From Lophium mytilinum (taxonomy: Eukaryota > Ascomycota > Dothideomycetes > Mytilinidiales > Mytilinidiaceae), in contig MU004184.1 of assembly GCA_010093605.1 (NCBI GenBank), forward strand, positions 250,179 through 314,178: a stretch of DNA of 64,000 bases. Direction: 5' to 3'. The notes beneath the pieces were generated by a model, which searched no databases, was not told where the DNA came from, and saw only the letters and a list, made by a program, of their open reading frames with translations. Shown here piece after piece: positions 20,911 to 32,915 of the stretch; the first letter of the stretch is position 1, and the number at the start of each line of letters is the position of its first letter. The position numbers and the translations under genes were made by a program.

Positions 20911-23900
20911 CTGATGGGTTTCGTTGCGGCTCGGGTGCGTGGAGAGTGTGATGCGTCGTGCGGGTACGTGCCTAAGTGGGTGTAGCAGATGCTAGCGAAT
21001 GTGGTGATGATGATAGATGAAAGGGCGACGGAGGCGACGAGGAGAGGCAGTGGCCTTCAGAGGTAGCTGCGGAGGAAGACATGGGACGAGCGGACCTCGG
21101 GAGGTCACTGATGTGAGAAGGGCGGTCCCGTGATTGGTAGTCAATGTCGGTATCGACTAGCGGGAATATGAGATACGTACTTATCTTTTGGGTGATGCCG
21201 GTGCGCGCGCCGACATCCTCTTGGCAGAAGCCGCTTGGGGGGCGTGGTGGGGAGGAGAGCGGAGGGGACAGGGCGGAGTGAAGCGTGCGGGGGAAGAGCG
21301 TAGAGGGAAGGAAGTAGAGTGAATGGAGTAGTCAAGCGAGTGGATGAGAAGAGTGGATGATGAATGTGGATGGAAGAGAGGGCAGGGAAGAAACTGGAGG
21401 GTGATGTTTTGGCGCAGACTTTGACGCGTCGGAAGTGGGTGACGTCAGCAGATATTTGCAGCGCTCGCGACCACACCACTCCGCCACACAAAGAGAGATT
21501 GATCGGGCGGTTAAAACTTAGTAGAGTATCGGGTGAGCAAACGTGAACCTTTGCCTCCGCAGTGGGACCCAAGGATGAGCTGCTCTGCCAGTATCAAAGC
21601 CACCTACAAACTTGTTATCAAGTTCCAGAAACTGAACATTGAACATGCGGAAGAGGTATTGAGTAATAAAAAAATCATTAAGATCATCGGGAGCCCGCAA
21701 GCCCACTAAATCAAGAGGTACCAGAAATATTGAATGTGTTCATGAATGAAGGGAGGTCGTGAGAAGGTGTAGATTCCAGAAGAACATACCGCGTCTGGAG
21801 GAGTCCGTTGTTGGGCGTTCCCCGCTATGATTCCCGGGTGCACGGCCTGGTTGTAGAATACTCGAAGGAGGGCTGCGGGCGGCAGTCCTGCAGATGGAAG
21901 TTTCGCCGAGGAACTCTTGTGAGGAGGCGCGGGTTGTTGTAGAGGGTAGTGGATTGTTGTTGACACACTTGGGTTCGAGTCCGCTATGCTGACGACGGGG
22001 AGCAACCGCGCCGGTACGCCGAAGCAGGGAACGCATCTTGCATCGATTAGCTCGAGAGCGGCAAAGTCACACTGTATACTTCCCTTCTATGTTCAAACTG
22101 CGTTGTGGCTCATTGCTCAGGCATGTTCATTTCCGACAAGAGCTGGTCTCTTTGGCTTGGTGTCTATGTCATCTCGGTCAGCTTCCCGTGGTCTGGCTGT
22201 CTTTTCTTCCCTGGACGATTTCGGGATCCGCTCCCAAGCCAGCTTCGTCTAAAGCCTATCTTTGCTTGTAAAAATAGAAGTGAAAGTAAAAGAAAATGTG
22301 TCACCTGTACCAACTGTTGCAGGAAGGACCTCGCCCTTGCAGCGACATATCGGTGACCGCTTACCATCACACAGTAGGAAGGCCCCCAGGTTGGGTTCCT
22401 AACGCCACTGGAGAGGAAGAACATCAATTTTGCGCTTGTGAACACACGGCGTGCGTGGACCGAGGTAATGGTTTATCAACTGCGGGAAAGTCGAAGACAC
22501 TCCTCTTGCGCCGGGGAGGTAGATGATCGTCGAAGAAAGTGTAGGCTGTGCGAAGTTTGGAAAGGTCCGAGGACTTACTTTACGCAGGGATGGTGGCAGG
22601 ATGGAGATCTCAATCCAGTCTAAGAGAAACTATTAGCATAGCGCATGAAGCCTGAGTGGATAGGAGCGAACCCTGTTGAAGCCTCCGCAGTTGTGGCCAA
22701 AGTGTGACCATGCGAAGGCGCGGACTTACAACGCAAGAGATCAATCATCTCATGCCGCAGACTTGGCGTCGCAATTGTAACCGTGTTGATATTGTTTGAG
22801 ACTTGCTTGCTGTGATCGGGGGTTGGAAGGGTGTGAATTTCAACCGCGAGGGTTTGACGCCAAGCTGACGTGGGAGATGTCGCCGAAGGCAATGTTGCGC
22901 GTCCGAGGAAGGAGGAAGGGGGCAGATGCTCCAAGATACGGACCAGCAGCTTGCTGTCAGTATGGTCTTTCTACTCGCGAGAAAGTGACGCTGGCGGGGG
23001 GTGCTTTGCTGAGACTCAACCAACTGGAACACGGTGACATTGTCAGTGACATGCCTTTCGTCACTTTGAGGATTGTGCATACTGACCAAATCGTTTGCAG
23101 GCGAGAGAGGTGCTTTTGCGTGAGATGGTGATAGTGGGAGAAACAGGGAAAAGGTTTGTGTTATGATTCGAGGATGTTCTGAAGGCAAGTAGATGTCGCT
23201 TAAAGCCGATTCTGCGCATTGTTGCTGGGCAACCCAGAGCGCCGCTCTGACTGCGAGTGCCACTGTCTCTTGATGATCCGAACCAGATCCGAACTCGATC
23301 CGTGTAGCAGCCCGTCTGCCTGTCCGTCTAGTGGACCAGATGTCCGGTTAAAATGGTCGATTACTTTCTTCTAGCGTTGCTGAGTCATGCTGAGTCAGCG
23401 AGTTTTCCACCGACTACAAGAACTCGATCCCACACAGTACCTGAACCTCAGCTCTCTTGTAAGTCCCAACTCCACCCCATCGTTCGAGCATCGTTCACTA
23501 ACAACATTCACAGTGCCCTTCGGCTTAGCTGAGGCATAGCTCCTCTTCGGTTTAATCGCTGGAGATGCTTTTTTCAGTCTTTGGAAACCGTTCTTGGGCC
23601 GCTGGGCTTGCTTACGTCCAGGAGCACCGTGTCGCTCGTATTGCACTGCCTCGGGCCGACGCGAACTTTTTTCATTGAACTTCTCAGCTTGTCTGGGGCT
23701 TCGAAGAAGAAATGGTCTTTCTATCTGCTTCCTTCACTCTTTGTGCGACGCTGGAATATTCTGCCTTGCTTGCTTGAATCGCTGTGACCGTGTTTTTTTC
23801 GTGAAGCTGCAGTTTTTGACGCGTTTACGTCATTGCTAGGACGCGCTGCCTCAACCACCACACGCTCAGCATATTTGCGATGGCTGCTTGCGTGAATACA

Positions 23901-24084
23901 AAGGTGTGTGGGAACCCTTAGAGCTTGCCCGATCCACATCCCCCTGCGTCATATCTCCTGCTGTTTGTGGGTTGCATGCAATGCCAGCCTCCTCGGCTTC
24001 AATTCTCTGCCGCTTGATTTGGATTACGAGAACCTACGCAGCCTAGATGCTAACGGGTCTATCCAAGCTCCGGGATTCGCTGTC
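20911..24084. other. no recognised gene
   Basis: Several frames of 80-170 codons overlap each other on both strands (21141-21572 minus, 22745-23263 minus, 22796-23131 plus). A minus frame at 23395-23720 is Lys/Arg rich (KPKRSYASAKPKGTVN) and could be an exon of a basic protein, but I cannot name it. No repeat or RNA gene is seen. Confidence 0.35.
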
Positions 24085-24503
24085 TTAAAAATGGCGCAGT
24101 GCTTGAGAAGCGTATATGCCTGCACACTCATGTTGCATAAGTGGAGCCGGGGCAATAGTTTCATTTATCAGATCTTCTCCATCTACCCCATCTATCTTCC
24201 CAGACGTCCATCTATCTACTCTCAAGGAATCTCCACCAAGATAGCACTCCAAAGCCTGCCGTCTTCGTTTCCCCTCGTTCCACTTTGGCGCCTCGCTATT
24301 GCCCATCGCGTCATGGAGTTGGAGATGTGTGGCGGCGTCAGCGTAGCGGTTGAACTCAAGGTCGCAGACAGCGCACTGGAAGGTGGTGATAGTGGCACTG
24401 TGGTTCTCTTGGGGGCCGGAAGGATGCCAGTCGTCGAATGGGTTGGAGGTGACCGTGGTTGGTTGGGGAGGCTTGGATGACCGACCTCAGCCTCGAAGGC
24501 AGC
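24085..24503 (-). pseudogene. fragment with one C2H2 zinc finger
   Basis: On the minus strand an open frame from ~24500 reads PFDDWHPSGPQENHSA and then a C2H2 finger, CAVCDLEF followed by HLQLH (C-X2-C-X12-H-X3-H, ~24312-24380). Behind it comes a basic patch, WNEGKRRRQALECYLGG, and the frame runs on to 24085. Upstream of 24503 the frame is closed and coding signal moves to another frame (HQGMLPASCRHHQHAAFEAE), so a frameshift or a missing intron boundary lies there. A single finger cannot identify the family. It may be a DNA-binding protein remnant. Confidence 0.5.
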
Positions 24504-24722
24504 GTGCTGATGGTGACGACAGGACGCAGGCAGCATGCCTTGGTGACTGTAGCTGATGCTCGGAGCGAAGCGTGCCGGAGCCATCATGGGGAGCGGGTCG
24601 ATGGGATGGCGCAAAATCTGCTTATTCTCTCTGTTGGAGGCTGAAGTGGAGAGGCTGGTAGACATGCCGTCTGAGAGTTGTGGGAATATGCTCGAGTGTG
24701 GTGACGCTTTTGATGACTATCG

Positions 24723-25295
24723 TTGCAAGTAGTAGAGTTCGTAAGGGATGATTTCGATGATGCTCAAAAATTTGAATTCACATGTGATCCTAAAGAGAAC
24801 CGTTCAATTTGTGTTGCCCGACACATCTCGCTGTCCCAATATATCATTACTGATATCACCCCTCATCATTACAACAACGCCAAGATGACAAGCATGCATC
24901 TCCCTCCACCCCCTGATCTCGATCCCTCATTTCCTCTACCATGCTTCGACCTCCGACTCTTCTGTCCGCCTGCCTCTTTCCGATCCTCAAATCTCACCGC
25001 GTCCTTTCACATCTTGGCGATAAATCCCACGACGATGCAGACCAGTCTTGGAGGGAAGTTCAGACGAACTCTCAGCGGATGTGGTTTGCTTAGCGCCGGC
25101 AACGAACGCTTCCTGGATAAAGATGGACCAGATCAATTCGAGGAAGTAAGAGCTGATGGACTCTCAGCGGATGTGGCTTGCTCTGTTCCGGTAACAAATA
25201 TCCCTCCGGAGGACGATCATGAACATCAAATCGAAGAAATTAAGAGTAGATGGACTCTCAGCGGATGCAGCCTGCCCTGGGCTGTGAAAGAATGA
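24723..25295 (+). CDS. open frame of 190 codons running into the ~92 bp repeats
   Basis: The frame starts MQVVEFVRDDFDDAQKF. Its middle is hydrophobic and Pro-rich without a clear membrane segment. From residue ~113 it reads through two and a half copies of the ~31-residue repeat (TLSGCGLL...DQFEEVRADG, then LSADVACSVPV...HQIEEIKSR, then TLSGCSLPWAVKE), where it stops. The repeats keep frame here, which suggests they were once coding. No family is recognised. Confidence 0.3.
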   Translation: MQVVEFVRDDFDDAQKFEFTCDPKENRSICVARHISLSQYIITDITPHHYNNAKMTSMHLPPPPDLDPSFPLPCFDLRLFCPPASFRSSNLTASFHILAINPTTMQTSLGGKFRRTLSGCGLLSAGNERFLDKDGPDQFEEVRADGLSADVACSVPVTNIPPEDDHEHQIEEIKSRWTLSGCSLPWAVKE

Positions 25296-25520
25296 TCTCT
25301 GGAGGACGATGGGGCATATCAAGATGTGAATGGCGAGGGGGATCGAATTCCAACAGATATGGCCTGCCCCGGATCATTGAAAAATGATCTCTAGAGGAGG
25401 ATGAAGCACATCGAGATCTGAAAGGCAAGACGGACGGCCTTCGAGCGGAGTCGGCCCGCTTGAGAGCAGCGCTGGACAATTCCTTGGGATGATGAAGCAA
25501 AACATTGCATGGAGCCCGTA
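25068..25520. repeat. five ~92 bp tandem units, with a stray sixth at ~26.18 kb
   Basis: Units start near 25068, 25159, 25253, 25347 and 25434. The best conserved start is 'GACTCTCAGCGGATGYRG' followed by 'CTTGC', and the later half carries 'GAGGACGATS' and 'CATCRAGATS' blocks. Spacing is 91, 94, 94 and 87 bp, near 31 codons. A sixth unit ('GATTCTCAACGGATATAG') lies at about 26180, just after the 25569-26144 gene. The gene therefore sits inside or next to the array. Confidence 0.75.
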
Positions 25521-25568
25521 TCCGGTGCACTCTTGGCAAATGATGCCAGCTTCGGATACACTACTTGA

Positions 25569-26144
25569 ATGACGGTCATGCAGATGGAAATTCGGAACCG
25601 GAACTTGATGGAATCCTACCGAGATAAGAGGCTCGTGAAGAAGGCTGAGCGTGCTGCGAAGCGCCCGAAAATACTCACCAGCGCCGAAGTGAATGATATT
25701 AAGGGTACTCTGCATCCAAAGAAGTACGGCAATGACGACGACGGTTCGTCAAATCACTCGGAAATCGAGGGGATCGAGAAGGACCGCCAGTATAACGCTG
25801 ATCGCTACAACACCGGAATGCCGAGGTCGCCAATCGAAAATCTGGTCAACTATGCAGACGTAGATGTGAACTTTAAGTCCGAGATGACGAGCTTCTACTG
25901 CGTCCTTCGTATCACAGAGCTCATCAGGCTAAACAGTCGGAATCGAGGATTCACCGGGAGGACTATGAAGACTATCGAGAACCTTTTTGGAAATCTCAAA
26001 ACCCTCGTTATGGAGAATTTTATTCAGGTAAAGAAGGAAGATCTCGAACTCAGAATGAGACGAGGAGCCTACCTACTTGAGCTACATCAACCATCAGAGT
26101 TGCGAATGCAGCCGTCTCGGGAGTGGAGGGATATTCTCTCGTAG
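25569..26144 (+). CDS. hypothetical basic/charged protein, 191 aa
   Basis: This is an intact single frame with a coding-like residue mix. The N-terminal ~40 residues are strongly basic (YRDKRLVKKAERAAKRPK). An acidic linker follows (NDDDGSSNHSEIEGIEKD). Residues ~95-170 look like a compact helical domain (FKSEMTSFYCVLRITELIRL, KTIENLFGNLKTLVMENF, KKEDLELRMRRGAYLL). The last ~20 residues are low quality and may be read from non-coding sequence, so an intron near 26060 is possible. An in-frame ATG at residue 14 could also be the start. It lies between copies of a 92-bp repeat. I do not recognise a family. It is one of the few frames here that looks alive. Confidence 0.5.
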   Translation: MTVMQMEIRNRNLMESYRDKRLVKKAERAAKRPKILTSAEVNDIKGTLHPKKYGNDDDGSSNHSEIEGIEKDRQYNADRYNTGMPRSPIENLVNYADVDVNFKSEMTSFYCVLRITELIRLNSRNRGFTGRTMKTIENLFGNLKTLVMENFIQVKKEDLELRMRRGAYLLELHQPSELRMQPSREWRDILS

Positions 26145-28062
26145 ATGATGAAGCGAACAGAGATGTGGAACAACGTATTGGATGGATTCTCAACGGATAT
26201 AGTGAGCGCCAGACTAATACTATCTCGTTCCTTGGGATGATAAAGCTGACAATGGTGTCGGACCAGGTCTTCATCCCCATCCTACCCAAGTAACTGTCGT
26301 CCTCGTCGCCTCTCATGCCCTGTCGCCATTGCCCTCCCATGCTCCGCTCTCGCTATTCGCCTTGCGTCCTTTCCGCATGCTCGCGTATCCTTGGTCTCTT
26401 CCGCCAGTCCTTCTCCGAAGCCATCCTCTTCCTACTCTTACTCTCAGAAATCAGAGTTGGTTCCTTCATCACAGCCTGCCTTCCTCTGTCGCTGTTTGGT
26501 TTCTCTCTCGCACTGCCGTCCGGTGACTGTAGTTGTAAGGCTTGGCCCAGCCCTGGCTGCCTCCTGGATTCATCGTAGATTACTGCACAAACTTCTCACT
26601 GCTCCCGTGACCGAGAATACCTACATAGCGTGGGAGTCGGGAGTCCAAGACCCTGCATCGCATATTACCTGCGCCATAATCAGGAAGATCCCCCCCTCAA
26701 GGACTATTGCACAGAGCAGCGACGGAGCCTACGATGGAGTTGATGAGCATATGGGGGTTGGAAATGGTGGGCTCCTAACATATGCGGTGGATACGCAGCT
26801 GGGCGGAGACGAGATTCTGGATGACAAAGTTTCATGGCCAGGTCCATGCCGCACCCGGGAATCAGTTCTCCAGGATGACTCTAAGATTTCGAAGAAGACA
26901 CAAGGAGATGCTGGAAAGGGAAGAGAGCTCTAGAGCACTGGCAGTTCATCATCTGGGAGGTGAAGTTGGCGGACAGCCTCTTGATACCTTAAGACATCCC
27001 CAGGAGACAAAGTCCGATCATCGAGTTTATGGCTGCCGATTACTTTCAGCCTCCACGCAAGTCTTCCCTGTCTCAAGAAACGTTCCCGCGTCTCCATCTC
27101 TCGACCTGTAGATGTTGCCGAAGTGGTTGGTGCCTATAGACCCCAGTCCCGATGTGTTGGCCGGCTCTTGAACGATCATAGCGCATTTGAAGCACTCTCG
27201 TGCCCCGCGTATGCCAGTCTTGTCGATGCAGGCTTTTTTGAACAAAGTTTGACCACATCTGTCACGCACTATCCTCTTGTCGCGCTAAAGAATAAGGGAA
27301 GGCCCGAACTGATGTAACTGCAGCACCCTACTGTAGCAGGTTCTCCTAGATGACAGGTGCATATGGTACACAATCTAGGCCAGGGACCTTGGCTACTCTT
27401 AGTAATTGGCAATGTGAGCAGTAGTAAGAAACGGTCAATCGCGGGAACCAGACTTTTGTATTCGCCCGCGCAAAAACAGACAAAACGCTATGTAGATCCT
27501 TTATGCTCATCAATAGCTTTCGTGTTTGTTACATTTACTAGCCTTAGCGTTATTGCCCTCTCCAATGCTGGAACTACCACAGCGTGGCCACCTGACGAGC
27601 GAACATGCCTCCACCTCTCTCTACTACCTGCAAGTCTAGCCGCGTCTCATAGCAGCCTTCAACTCCTCCATGGTTCTGCGAGAAGGTCATAGTCGGACGA
27701 ATGTTTTAAACAACGAGACTGCTCAATAGCGAGGGGCTGAACCTCCATGCACCCGGCATTTGCTCCTTCTATCACGGCGGAAGGGACCTAGACAACAGTG
27801 GCGGAGGCGAGACAAGCACGGCCCCGGAAGAAGTTGTGCCCGGAGGCTCCACACAAAACTCACAAGCGATGAAAATAGTTCTACCTCATAACCTCCGCGA
27901 GCTTCTTTCTCCTCACTCACACTCTGCTCTTCTCTACATCACCCCGTATCCTCACTCTCTGACCTACACAAACCTCTCACGTAAACAGCCCTCTTACATG
28001 TAGACTACTTAGACCTACATACTCCTCTCACCTACACAACGTCTTCCATAACGTCTGAGGAC
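26145..28062. other. no recognised gene
   Basis: The largest frame is 26391-26933 (+, 180 codons). It is Ser-rich at its start, acidic later (DGVDEHMGVGNGG, LGGDEILDDK), and without a motif. Nothing else stands out. Confidence 0.35.
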
Positions 28063-28071
28063 GCGAAAATA

Positions 28072-29385
28072 GTGGACGCGCCGAGTACTCCCACCTCTGG
28101 TAGTCTCGCCCCATGCACTCCAACGACAGGTCGCTCCCATGGTGACGAGCTCGTGCTGGCCACTCCGATTTCTGGCACTGAGCTCGAGAAGCTCAAAGCT
28201 CACCAGCGCACCTTGGTAAGCTTTAAATCCGTTCAACGCAGGCCTGCATATCTGACACCATGAATAGGTCAACAGGTTCAACGGCGTCAATGATGCCATT
28301 GTCAGGCCCAGCACTGTCCCGCCAGTATGGATAGTGCTGGGTTGGCGACTTAGGCGTGAACGACGAGCCTACGGGCTCGGTACCTTGAGAATAATTTATG
28401 GACGAGCCTGAAAGGCGAATTTCGAGATCCAGTAGCTTTGCTCCAAGACTCGTCAGGCGACGAGGAACAAGAAGGCACCGAATATTCCATGTCCGGTTTT
28501 GCTCTGAGACTCTTTGGGCGACGAGGAACCAGAGGGCACCGAATATTCCACGCCCGAGTTCTTCTGTGGATACCGGGACGTTCCAGGCCTCACCAGCATG
28601 GACAGAGTGGACGACTTAGGCGTGAGCGACGAGCCTGAAAGGCGAGTTTCGAGATCCAACACTTTGCTCCAAGAGTCTTCGGGCGACGAGGAACCAGAAA
28701 GCACCCAATGTTCCATGTCCGGCCGCTTCGACAATTCATGGACGAGCCTGAAAAGCGACTTTCGAGACCCAGCAGCTTTGCTCCAAGACTCGAAAGATAG
28801 TGAGGAACTAGAAGGCACCGAATATTCCACGCCCGAGTTCATTCCCGACCCATTGAGCTTTTCACCCCCGCCAACAGTCTGCTTCACTCCGGGCGACATC
28901 CGTTTGGTATTTGGGTTCACCCATCGACATGTTCCTCAGTTCTTCAGACAGATCAGAGGGTGGGCTCAAGCCGCCAGCTTCATATTGGGCGAAAACGAGA
29001 CTCATCTGCCGAAGCGTCCTCGAACACGCTCTTGCGCAAGCTGCGGAACAAAATGTTCGTGCTCGGCACCGCGTTTCAGCCACAGTCTTGCCGCCGTCCT
29101 ACCATCGTCGCAAGACCGCTATGGTGTTTTGGTCTTTCGTCAATCTTCTTGATCATCATACACTCGTTCATCGTCAGTCAACATCGTCATGTTGTAAATT
29201 GTCGCTTGGTTCGCTCAACTCCGGTCCCATCATCGCCCCGCATGGAGAGCTCCCCCCAGGGCTCCTCTGGCACCTCGATGATTTCCTTGACAGATCTCAA
29301 CTCCATCATCGAGGAAAATGGAAGATCAAATGGAAGATCAAATGGAAGATCAAATGGAAGATGAAATGGAAGATGAAATAGAAGA
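28072..29385 (+). CDS. repeat-rich acidic protein gene, 5' part
   Basis: A Ser/Thr/Pro-rich exon (APSTPTSGSLAPCTPTTG) begins near 28072 with no ATG in frame. A GTAAGC donor near 28217 and a TAG acceptor at ~28268 fit an intron. From 28399 to 28835 three to four copies of a repeat follow. In their shared frame they read LLQDSSGDEEQEGTEYSMSG, LLQESSGDEEPESTQCSMSG and LLQDSKDSEELEGTEYSTPE. The longest single frame is 28514-29152 (212 codons). The coding frame shifts between repeats 1 and 2, so this copy is damaged or has unseen introns. The acidic, Ser-rich units resemble casein-kinase-type phosphorylation tracts. No family is recognised. Confidence 0.5.
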
Positions 29386-29388
29386 CGT
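29317..29388 (+). repeat. 12-bp tandem repeat, ~6 copies
   Basis: The units read 'AATGGAAGATCA' three times and then 'AATGGAAGATGA' and a decayed copy. The period is a multiple of three, so all frames stay open: one gives a Q-M-E-D repeat, another N-G-R-S, another K-W-K-I. Confidence 0.9.
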
Positions 29389-29439
29389 CTTGCCTTCGGG
29401 CTTCACGAGCTTTTGCCCAGTCGCAAGGCTTCGCTGACA

Positions 29440-30159
29440 GTAAGTGACCTTCTTCAGAAGATCAAAGATGCCCATCAAGGCTAACAACCCGCCTCTCTAG
29501 AAAGCCCATGCCTTCCTTCAGAACGAACGAGTCATCAACGGCGCGACGAGGTCGTACAACACTTGCGGCAGGCGGTGAAGCTTTGCGGACGAGGAGCCTT
29601 GGACAGTGAGTTACATAGTGAGTCGGCAAAGCCGATGAAGGGGAGACTAGAAGCTCACCCGCTAGGGCAGTGAACTGCTCATGGCATCGCTCTCTCCAAA
29701 AGCAGGAGACTTCTCGGCCAGGGTAGCCGGTAAGTTCAACTTCAGCTGCCATTATTGCATCCCTAACATCTCTCAGTTTTCCTGCGAGATCATCAACATC
29801 ACTCTAGTTGATATGCACCACGGTGGTATCGCACTTCATTCCCTTCGGAGTCGGGTTCATCTCGGCAAGTTTCTACTGGCCATGTCAATGTTGATCGACG
29901 CCAAGGCATCTCCGCTCGCCATTTCGGTTATGGAAACGACGGTCTTTATGACTCCGGACGTGCTCGTTTCCAGGACTTTGCGACTGCCAACGCAGATGCT
30001 GTGCGTCATGTTTATCCTACCTCCGGCGTGCCTTCCGACCGGGCTCCCGAAACGAACGCACTCGGAATGCCCACGACAACACCGTCTCATATGCTCACAT
30101 CCGCCAGCGACGATCAAACGTGGGTCTCAACGCCAGGCCTATCTGCATGGCGAGAGTAG
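29440..30159 (+). CDS. 3' exons of the 28-30 kb gene, with three introns
   Basis: Good introns lie at 29440-29500 (GTAAGT, CTAAC, CTAG), 29606-29670 (GTGAGT, CAG) and 29730-29776 (GTAAGT, CTAAC, CAG). The first intervening exon is open in a frame reading RRDEVVQHLRQAVKLCGRG. The third intron is followed by CEIINITLVDM, related to EIINVTSVDA after an intron at 3.36 kb. The last exon has a long frame, rich in Ser, Thr, Arg and Pro (ISARHFGYGNDGLYDSGRAR, VPSDRAPETNALGM, WVSTPGLSAWRE), ending at 30159. The frames do not join cleanly across every intron, so the exon chain is uncertain. No domain is recognised. Confidence 0.45.
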
Positions 30160-32858
30160 GGATGGTATAAATGGAGGGGCAAGCGAGGTCATGAGGAGTC
30201 AAGGGGATGGAGCTACTACATAACACAATGGTTCGAGTTCCGGAAGGCCGCGCCGCTTCTTTATTAGGCACGTCTCCCATAGATTGGAATGTACTTTCCC
30301 TCATCATTTACCAACAAGTCGCAACAAGATACTCATCGAACGTGAATCATACCCGGGGTGTGCAGAAAGAGAATCCCATGCAGCTGTGAAGCCCGCTCTG
30401 CCAAATCGAGGAGAGTGGCGAACGGAGTTCCGCTTTAGCCCTCTCTTACGGCGCAGCAGAGCTGGCACTGTAGCTATACGGTATCTCATCGCTCCTCGGG
30501 GTCTAGCACATAGGTAAAGCTTAGCCCGCTGGGTCTTTTTGGCTGATCTCTCTTTGAAGTGTTTCATACTATAGTCCCGAATCACTTCCTGCTTCACTTC
30601 CATGTCCCTTCCTTTCTCTTAGACGATTCACTGGTGATGGAGGCCCAGAGAACGATACGCGAAGAGTCGCCTAGAAATCCCATTTTTGATAAAACCAAAG
30701 GCTACGAATATCGAGCTCCCTGTTCATGCCAATTTTACTTATTCAATGACTGGGCAATGTCTCATTTGGTCTTTCATACTACTGTCTCGCCCCTCTCCCT
30801 TCAGGACGGAACTTTCGATTCCCTTTCCAAGGCTACTAATTATGTCGACGAAGCGGTAAATCACTAGCACTTCTCTCGATGCCTGCTCTAGGAAAGCATG
30901 CAATTAGGTTAAAAGAAGAGCAGGGACATACCGACAATCTTCCGTAACTGACAAGATGTAGAAAAGCCCCGTCATGCTGTTCGCCCCTTTCTACTTATGC
31001 ATTTTCGTCAGCAGTACCCGGAATATGGCATCACCCGGTTAAGTTCTCTGTACTGATACACTGATACCGACACCTACGGTCCGACGCCGCTTTTATATCC
31101 AAACGCGCCACCTCTGCGTTATCAGAACCCGCTGGGCAAGTGATAGAGCCTGGCAACACGTATCCCTAACTTCCACGGGTTACCGCAGAGTTCACAACCG
31201 AAATCTTGTGCGCGACTTTGAAGTGTCTGTGACCCTAGGAGCCAGGGGGGAAATTCCGTACTATCCAGGCGCACTCGATAAAGACTCCCTGACTGTCGAG
31301 TGTCTACAATCACTCTTTTTAAAGTTTAGACATGGATCATGAAAAGCACCTCCGCGCCTGACGGTGGGTGCTCCTCAATATGGTAAGAAACTCCAAAAAA
31401 TGTTGTGACGGGGGGGTTTATTCGCAGAAATGGGAAGGTATAATAAGAAGTCAGGCGTGAAGAAGCCACCAAAGACTAACCAGTGAGACAGGTCATAGCT
31501 TATCCTGAATAGCCTCAACGTCGATCATTTAGGCGTATAGCAGTATACCCAAAAGCGAGTGAGCACTAGGAAGCCTTGCTACCCGCATATTACTTCGAAA
31601 TCCCCATAGCTCGGCAAAACAGAACACAAGAACTAACAAGGTTGTGTTATACATAAAAAGGCACGAAGCGCTGCTAGGTCAGATAGCCTAGGAACACGGA
31701 GTGTTATTCAGCATGGGGGGGTGGAACCTCGAGGTGCCAAGATGAAAGAATGGGGACTGGGCAGAAGGCGATGTCCGCTGAACTAAAGCACAGTGTATCG
31801 ATGCTGAAGGGCGGTGGTACCCAGTCTCGAAGAGTCCCTCGAAGTGATCGATAGTGGTTATCACTACCACGCTTCATCATCAACCACCTTCAGGCCTTGG
31901 TAGTACATCTAGATCAATCAAAGGGGTGCTGATCACCATCTCCACTGCAAGCACGCTGCCCCCAATTCTCCACCCACATGGGGTATCTCTGCCCGCGATT
32001 TTACTCACTGGCCCTCTCCCTCTCCATGACGAAGTCCTCAACAAGGTGTTGCCAAACACACACATGAAGTCGAAGCCCCAAATGAGTTGAGCAAACGGAC
32101 CATGGAGTCGAACCTCGGTCAGTTTTGCACAAACAAATCATGGAGTCGAACTTCAGTCAGTGTTGCCCAAACCCCATCAAATCCTCCATCAGCTTATTTT
32201 CCTCTCCTCCTCTGCCCTTCCTGCCCGAGAAAGGTTTTTAGAGTGCGAAGAGGAAGGCTTTATAGGCAGAATTTGGTTCAGAAGTCGGCGGGCACGTGAG
32301 AAGCACGAGATATTTCCACCAAAACCCCTCTAACATCTCCACGTGCTATCACAGCTCGTCACGGATGTCAACGTCTTTGTAGCCAGTCTCCTCTCGAAAT
32401 CGTGAGTAGAACGTCTGGTCAGTCCTCCGCAAAACTTATGGGTAGCCCTCGAAATAACGTCTACATAGTCTTCGACACAGCGTCTGGTCATTGACCTCTA
32501 CGCCTGCCACATGCACGCCACCGCGGCTTGGGTTGAGCCTGCAATCGCCTCCTAATGTCTACTGTCGTTTGAAGCTGCCCAAAGACTCTCTCAAACACCT
32601 ACCTACATTATCCCGCAATTCGTCCATTTGACCGCCCCAATGGCTGTCCAGGCCATCAATGACAGTGAAGGGAACCCGGCAACCTGCTCTTCCTCAAGAA
32701 CAACACTTCCACGGGTGAAGGCACTACTTCACTTCTTTGTCACCTGTCCTGTTACGGTTAGGCCTACCCACTAGCGTCTCGCTTTCTCGACTAGAAAAGG
32801 ACGCCCAACCCTCTTCTTCCAACCTTCAAGCCTCGCAAGTCACATCACATCCTCTTCC
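30160..32858. other. no convincing gene
   Basis: A 102-codon plus frame at 30559-30867 (QRTIREESPRNPIFDKTKG, then a Phe/His-rich stretch) is the best candidate and has no known motif. The remainder has short frames only. I see no repeats of note between 31 and 32.8 kb. Confidence 0.4.
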
Positions 32859-32915
32859 TTGATCACTAAAGATTCACATTCCAACCGCAACCCATCCAAC
32901 CACAAGCCAAACAAG

